The notes beneath the pieces are model-generated. The model worked only from the letters and a program-made list of their open reading frames with translations, was not told where the DNA came from and did not search any database. This document shows, piece after piece, positions 7,263 to 11,229 of a stretch of DNA of 11,229 bases. Source of the stretch: Paracoccus sp. (in: a-proteobacteria) (GTDB taxonomy: Bacteria; Pseudomonadota; Alphaproteobacteria; Rhodobacterales; Rhodobacteraceae); contig JAGPGI010000048.1 of the NCBI GenBank assembly GCA_018056045.1, positions 1-11,229 of the forward strand. Direction: 5' to 3'. The position numbers were made by a program, and so were the translations under genes. Position 1 is the first letter of the stretch. Each line of letters begins with the position of its first letter.

Positions 7263-8228
7263 TCAGCGCGGATGCAGAAGGCGTGGATTGCTGACGATCG
7301 AGATGATGTCGGCGATCAGGTTGAAGCCGATATAGGCGGCCGAGAAGATCAGGGCGCAGGCCTGGATGACGGCGATGTCGCGGTTGCGCACGGCGTCGAT
7401 CATCGCCTGGCCGACGCCCGGGTAGACGAAGACCACCTCGACCACGACCACGCCCGAGATGAGATAGGCCAGGTTCAGCGCGACGACGCTGGCGATGGGG
7501 CCGATGGCGTTCGGCAAGGCTTCCCGCATCACCACGCGGCCCTCGGGCTGGCCCTTCAGGCGGGCCATTTCGACATAGGGGCTGGACATGACGGACAGGA
7601 TCGCCGCGCGGGTGTTGCGGGCCATATGGGCTAGGATCACCAGAAGCAGGGTCAGGATCGGCAGGATCATCCGGTAAAGCTGTTCCCCGAAATCCATACT
7701 CGCGCGGATGCCCGCCATGGAAGGGAGCCATTTCAGCTGCACAGCAAGGACCACCATCACCACATAGGCGACCAGGAACTCGGGCACCGAGATGGCCGCC
7801 AGCGTGCTGGTCGACAGGAAGCGGTCCGCAAGCCGGCCCCGATAGCGCGCGCAGAAGATGCCCACCCCGATCGCCAGCGGCACGGCGATGGCGGCCGTGA
7901 TCGAGGCCAGGATCAGCGTGTTCTGCAGCCGCGGCCCGATTACTGCCATCACCGGCCTGCCGGAGAAAGAGGTGCCCAGATCGCCCATCGCCGCATTGCC
8001 CAGCCATTCCACGTAGCGGATTGGTAAGGGGCGGTTCAGGCCCAGTTGTTCCTCCATCGCCGCCACCGCCTCGGGCGTGGCGTTCTGACCTAGGATGGCC
8101 GTGGCATAGCTGCCGGGCAGCAGCTCCACCGATGAGAAGATCACCAGCGTCACAATCAGCAGGCTTAGCAGCCCAAGACCGATCCGACTGACTGTCATCG
8201 ACAGGATCGGATGGGATTTGCGTGTCAT
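7263..8228 (-). CDS. ABC permease, DppB/OppB-like
   Basis: Partner channel subunit of the importer, 321 residues, the normal DppB length. Hydrophobic segments lie near 12-34, 104-126, 142-166, 186-206, 243-270 and 285-312. Family marks include LPGSYATAILGQNATPEAVAAM.EQLGL (37-64), Y.EWLGNAAMGDLGTSF (72-88), the EAA coupling loop KGQPEGRVVMREALPNAIGPI (225-245), and VVVEVVFVYPGVGQ (261-274). The ATG at 8228 begins MTRKSHP directly before the first membrane segment. A longer frame to 8405 adds 59 residues that overlap the end of the upstream gene and look unlike the family. The Shine-Dalgarno is weak (GGAG about 12 bases upstream); an ATG at 8198 is an alternative start. It is separated from the binding-protein stop by 133 bp containing two hairpins. 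Confidence 0.9.
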   Translation of the reverse strand: MTRKSHPILSMTVSRIGLGLLSLLIVTLVIFSSVELLPGSYATAILGQNATPEAVAAMEEQLGLNRPLPIRYVEWLGNAAMGDLGTSFSGRPVMAVIGPRLQNTLILASITAAIAVPLAIGVGIFCARYRGRLADRFLSTSTLAAISVPEFLVAYVVMVVLAVQLKWLPSMAGIRASMDFGEQLYRMILPILTLLLVILAHMARNTRAAILSVMSSPYVEMARLKGQPEGRVVMREALPNAIGPIASVVALNLAYLISGVVVVEVVFVYPGVGQAMIDAVRNRDIAVIQACALIFSAAYIGFNLIADIISIVSNPRLLHPR

Positions 8229-8281
8229 CAATCTCGGGCTCCGGGCAGGCTGTTCGTGAAGGGGATAGTGACGCCAAGATT

Positions 8282-8304
8282 GGGCGCCGGAAAGGGCGGC
8301 GCCC
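8282..8304. other. Intergenic hairpin before the permease gene
   Basis: GGGCGCC (8282-8288) is inverted as GGCGCCC (8298-8304) with a 9-base loop. It lies 54 bases before the permease start in the operon's sense and has no T-run. Stem-loops between binding-protein and permease genes commonly stabilise the upstream message so that more binding protein than permease is made; that role is inferred here. Confidence 0.45.
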
Positions 8305-8321
8305 GCAGGGCGTTGGATCGT

Positions 8322-8354
8322 CCGCGTCTGCGGAACAAATCCGCAGAGGCGCGG
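8322..8354. other. Strong hairpin after the binding-protein stop
   Basis: CCGCG plus TCTGCGGA (8322-8334) pairs with TCCGCAGA plus CGCGG (8340-8347 and 8350-8354), giving 13 base pairs with a 5-base loop and a 2-base bulge. It begins 7 bases after the stop codon at 8362 in the operon's sense. Without a T-run it is more likely an mRNA 3'-end stabiliser or partial attenuator than a full terminator. Confidence 0.55.
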
Positions 8355-8361
8355 GTCAGGA

Positions 8362-9855
8362 TCAGGCGGTCTTCCACCAGCGTTCGCACATGCGCATATT
8401 GTCATTGGGCATCAGCCCGCCGATATCGGCATGGCCGACCGCATTCGACACCGCAAAGCGCCAATCCACAAAGGCCACGGTGATCATGTTGCCTTCGTTG
8501 TGGATGATCTCCTGCATCTCGGCATAGGCTGCGGTGCGCTTCGCCACATCGGTCTCGGCCCGGGCCTGGGCGTGCAGCTCGTCAAAACGGGCGTTGGACC
8601 AGCCGGTGTTCCAAGGCGCATCCGAGGTGTAGATGGTCGAGAACAGCCAGTCGACCGTCGCCCGGCCGAACCAGTCGACCCCGGCGAAGGGCTTCTTCAG
8701 CCAGACATTTTCCCAATAGCCATCGGTGGCTTCCTGGATCACGTTGATGGTGATCCCGGCGGGCGCGGCGTGTTCCTTGAACAGTACCGCCGCCTCGATG
8801 GCACCGGGGAAGGCGTTCTCGGCCACCGACAGATCGACGGTGACGGTTTCCAGACCTGCCTTTGCCAGATGCTCCTTGGCCTTCTCTATGCTGTATTCGC
8901 GCTGCGGCATCTCGTGATAGAAGGTCTGGATGGTCGAGACCGGGTTGTCGTTGCCCTTCTTCCCCTCGCCCAGGAACACCTTCTCGATGATGTCGTCACG
9001 GTCGATGGCGTATTTCAGCGCGAGGCGGACATCCGGGTTGTCGAAAGGCGCGACCGTCGTGTCCATGTCGAACGAGAAATGCCGCAGGCTGGGCACGCGC
9101 AGCACCGTGAAATCGGCGCTGCTCTCGATCATCGCGACGTTGCGGATGTCCACATCGGTGATGACATCGACCTCACCGGTCAAAAGCGCGTTCAGCCGCG
9201 CCGTGGCATCGGGGATCCCGATGAATTCGCAGGAATCGACATGCGGAAGGTCCGCCTTGTGGTAGTTCGGATTGCGCGCCAAGGTGGTGGCGATGCCTGG
9301 CTCGAAGCTGTCCAGCAGGAAGGCGCCGGTCCCCACGCCTGACATGTCGATCCCGCCGCCCTCGAGCGCCGGAAGGATCGACAGGTGATAGTCCGACAGC
9401 AGGAAGGGGAAGTCGGCATTGCCGTCGGTCAAGGTGAAGATGACCGTATCCGTCCCCTCGATGTCGATCTGCGAGATCTGCTTGACGATCGCCAGCGCCG
9501 CCGAGGTCGAGCCCTCCTTCATGTGATGCAGGAAGGACTGGCGGATGTCTTCCAGCGTCAGATCGCGGCCGTCATGGAACTTGATGCCCTGGCGGATCTT
9601 GAAACGCCAGACGGCGGCACCCGTCTCCGGCTCCCAGCTTTCGGCCAGATCCGCGCCGACCGAGCCGTCGGGCAGGATCTCGACCAAATTGTTGTAGATG
9701 CCGCCGTTGAAGCTAGTGCCGGTCCAGCTGGTGCTCCAGGTGCCCGGATCCAGGTTGTCGTTCTGCGAGGCGTTCGGCTGGCCGATGCGCAGTACCCCTC
9801 CTTGGACAGGCGCGCCTTGCGCGCGGGCCATGCCCGGCACGCCCATCGCGGCGGC
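8362..9855 (-). pseudogene. Family-5 solute-binding protein part, signal peptide lost
   Basis: In the intact form this would be the periplasmic receptor of the importer. Residues of the fusion are used for numbering. AMGVPGMARA then QG (451-462) looks like the end of an export signal and its cleavage site; the positively charged start and most of the hydrophobic core are missing. The mature body is complete: GGVLRIGQPNA (467-477), then ESWEPETGAAVWRFKIRQGIKFHDGRDLT.ED (the family-5 signature region, about 524-555), a hydrophobic core, VRLALKYAIDRDDIIEKV near 740-757, and a normal C-terminus ending CERWWKTA. In the fusion, about 450 cytoplasmic residues precede it, so export by Sec or Tat is not expected. 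The ligand is unknown; this family includes peptide, nickel, opine and sugar binders. Confidence 0.8.
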
Positions 9856-11199
9856 AAGGACAGTCTCCACCTCGCGCGCGGCGATGTTCTCGGCGGAGCG
9901 GCGAATCATGTCCTTCTTGCGGCCGACGATGTAGTAGAATCCGTCCCCGTCCTGCCGGAACAGATCCCCGGTCGAGAACCAGCCATCCTTCAGGACCTCG
10001 GCCGTGGCCTTGGGGTTGTTGTAATAGCCCAGCATGATCCCGGGTCCGCGCAGTTGCAGCTCTCCGACTTCGCCCGGCGGGACCGGCTGGCCGTCCTCTC
10101 CCACGATCCGGCATTCGCGGAACGGGCATGGGACGCCGCAGGAGCCGGAGCCGACCTTGTCCGCGCGCTCGATGGGGACGAACATGGAGGGGCCTAGCTC
10201 GGTCATCCCGAAGGCCTCACGTGCGTTCAGATCGAAGCGCTGTTCAAGGCCCTCATGCAGACCCTTGGGGCAGCCGTAGATGTTCGCGCGGATGATGCGG
10301 TTGTCGGCATCATGCGCCTGCGGCTCCATCCCGTGCAGCACCCAGGGGAGCAGGCAGAACTCGATGTCGAACTCTTTCAGCCAACCCGAGAAGCGGCTGG
10401 TGGATTGCTTGGCCGCAACGAACAGCGTGCCGCGTTGGAACAGCGTCATCAGCAGCAGCCATTGCGGGTCCATGTAGAAGAACGGGGTCGAGGCGAGGAG
10501 GCGGCGGTAGCGCCGACCATCGCGAAAAGCGTTCACCTTGCCGGCGGAGATCCAGTAGCGCTGCGACAACATGCAGCCCTTGGGGAAGCCCGTGGTGCCC
10601 GAGGTGAACTGGATGTTCAGCAGGTCGTCATGTCCCACGGGGTCCGGCGCGGTGAAGCTGTCCGCAGGGCTGGAGGTCAAGACTTGCCAGTCATGCGCAC
10701 CCTTCGGCACCTCGCCACCGACCACGAGCATCTTCTCGGGCGGGAAGTTCACCAGCCCCTCGGTATGGGCCTGGTCCAGCGTGGCGCGGGTGTCGGCATG
10801 GGTGACGATCCATTCCGCCTCGGCCACCTTGGTCACATGCTCGATCTCGCGCGGGCGGTAGCCGGGGTTGATCGGCAGCATGACGGCGCCGATGCGGCCC
10901 AAAGCCAGCCAGGTCAGCGGGAAGGCCGCGATGTTCGGCAGCATCACGCCGACATGGGTGCCCTTGCGGATGCCCAAAGCGACGAAGGCCGCCGCCAGCC
11001 CGTTCACCTGCCGCCGCATCTGCGCGTAGGTGATCGTCTCGCCGCTGTCGAAGAAATTCCAGAGAAGCTGATCGCCCGCCGCCTCGGCCGCCTTGTCGAT
11101 CAGGGCGCCGATGTTTTCCGGCAAAGGATCGGCCTCGATCCGGCGGCGGCGTTCCTCGTAGGGAACAACGGGTTCGGACAGGACCTGGTCCTTCCACAT
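8362..11199 (-). CDS. Chimera: truncated acyl-CoA ligase fused to ABC solute-binding protein
   Basis: A single uninterrupted 945-residue frame joins two unrelated proteins. Residues 1-448 are an ANL-superfamily AMP-forming acyl-CoA ligase. Residues 451-945 are a family-5 solute-binding protein (DppA/OppA type). The switch occurs within VETVLAAAMGVPGMARA (444-460), so the junction lies near 9844-9858, in GCC/GCG-rich sequence suited to a short-homology deletion. The ligase lacks its C-terminal subdomain and the binding protein lacks the front of its signal peptide. I know of no natural protein with this arrangement, and the halves belong in different compartments. The start at 11199 is preceded by GGAGAAAG at good spacing and matches ligase N-termini. 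The next genes are the permeases and ATPase of the same importer family. A real deletion allele or a misassembly are the two candidate explanations; a functional fusion is least likely. Confidence 0.85.
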   Translation of the reverse strand: MWKDQVLSEPVVPYEERRRRIEADPLPENIGALIDKAAEAAGDQLLWNFFDSGETITYAQMRRQVNGLAAAFVALGIRKGTHVGVMLPNIAAFPLTWLALGRIGAVMLPINPGYRPREIEHVTKVAEAEWIVTHADTRATLDQAHTEGLVNFPPEKMLVVGGEVPKGAHDWQVLTSSPADSFTAPDPVGHDDLLNIQFTSGTTGFPKGCMLSQRYWISAGKVNAFRDGRRYRRLLASTPFFYMDPQWLLLMTLFQRGTLFVAAKQSTSRFSGWLKEFDIEFCLLPWVLHGMEPQAHDADNRIIRANIYGCPKGLHEGLEQRFDLNAREAFGMTELGPSMFVPIERADKVGSGSCGVPCPFRECRIVGEDGQPVPPGEVGELQLRGPGIMLGYYNNPKATAEVLKDGWFSTGDLFRQDGDGFYYIVGRKKDMIRRSAENIAAREVETVLAAAMGVPGMARAQGAPVQGGVLRIGQPNASQNDNLDPGTWSTSWTGTSFNGGIYNNLVEILPDGSVGADLAESWEPETGAAVWRFKIRQGIKFHDGRDLTLEDIRQSFLHHMKEGSTSAALAIVKQISQIDIEGTDTVIFTLTDGNADFPFLLSDYHLSILPALEGGGIDMSGVGTGAFLLDSFEPGIATTLARNPNYHKADLPHVDSCEFIGIPDATARLNALLTGEVDVITDVDIRNVAMIESSADFTVLRVPSLRHFSFDMDTTVAPFDNPDVRLALKYAIDRDDIIEKVFLGEGKKGNDNPVSTIQTFYHEMPQREYSIEKAKEHLAKAGLETVTVDLSVAENAFPGAIEAAVLFKEHAAPAGITINVIQEATDGYWENVWLKKPFAGVDWFGRATVDWLFSTIYTSDAPWNTGWSNARFDELHAQARAETDVAKRTAAYAEMQEIIHNEGNMITVAFVDWRFAVSNAVGHADIGGLMPNDNMRMCERWWKTA
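9856..11199 (-). pseudogene. Acyl-CoA ligase part, C-terminally truncated
   Basis: The intact enzyme would activate a carboxylic acid with ATP and CoA through an acyl-adenylate. The P-loop motif FTSGTTGFPKGCML is at 198-211, the A5 motif AFGMTELG at 329-336, A7 STGDL at 409-413, and the A8 hinge GRKKDMIRRSAENIAAREVE at 426-445. It resembles the CaiC-like (crotonobetaine/carnitine-CoA ligase-like) and medium-chain ligase branch, but the substrate is not determinable. ANL ligases are usually 510-560 residues. Roughly the last 90-100 are absent, including the A10 motif whose lysine catalyses adenylation and the lid that rotates for thioester formation. Activity of this half is therefore expected to be lost or strongly reduced. 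Confidence 0.8.
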
Positions 11200-11229
11200 G
11201 GGCTTTCTCCGCGGAAAGAGGGGCCGGTG

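Noticed and set aside
6421..8277. A 618-residue minus-strand frame spanning both permease genes
   Set aside because: It is Pro/Arg/Gly-rich and out of frame with two clear membrane permeases that have family motifs, hydrophobic segments and Shine-Dalgarno sites.

Overview
The window looks like a piece of a plasmid or chromid from a GC-rich alphaproteobacterium, most likely a Rhodobacterales/Paracoccaceae member. Three things point there. The first gene reads as the replication initiator RepC of a repABC replicon, a plasmid type confined to Alphaproteobacteria. The metabolic genes are GC-rich with Rhodobacterales-like protein sequences. The convergent intergenic region carries hairpin sequence of the kind common in that order. 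No rRNA, tRNA, CRISPR array or intact insertion sequence was seen. Family assignments come from motif recognition only; no database search was possible.

Layout. (1) Positions 2-1111, plus strand: repC with its 5' end outside the window. It has a less GC-rich middle with three clustered inverted repeats that could be oriV. A small unrecognised ORF (1111-1425) starts on the repC stop codon behind a good Shine-Dalgarno. (2) Positions 1485-3161, minus: a GMC-family FAD alcohol dehydrogenase (choline-dehydrogenase-like). (3) Positions 3162-3490: a divergent promoter region. (4) Positions 3491-4480, plus: an AcuI/YhdH-type NADPH-dependent acrylyl-CoA reductase. (5) Positions 4481-4753: a convergent intergenic region with a 78-bp imperfect inverted repeat that probably terminates transcription from both sides. 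(6) Positions 4754-11199, minus: one operon read right to left. It holds an acyl-CoA ligase fused in frame to a peptide/nickel-type (family 5) solute-binding protein, then a DppB-like permease, a DppC-like permease and a double-NBD ATPase of the DppD-DppF type.

The main oddity is the 945-residue fusion at 8362-11199. Its first ~448 residues are an ANL-superfamily acyl-CoA ligase that stops just after the A8 hinge motif, without the C-terminal subdomain and its catalytic lysine. It runs straight into the end of a signal peptide (the ARA-QG cleavage region) followed by a complete binding-protein body. The simplest reading is an in-frame deletion, natural or an assembly error, that removed the 3' end of the ligase gene, anything in between, and the front of the binding-protein gene. 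If real, the importer has probably lost its secreted binding protein and the ligase its second half-reaction.

Taken together, the right-hand 9.7 kb resembles an accessory catabolic island: uptake of a small solute, CoA activation, oxidation of an alcohol group, and reduction of an acrylyl-CoA-type intermediate. The actual substrate cannot be read from the sequence.
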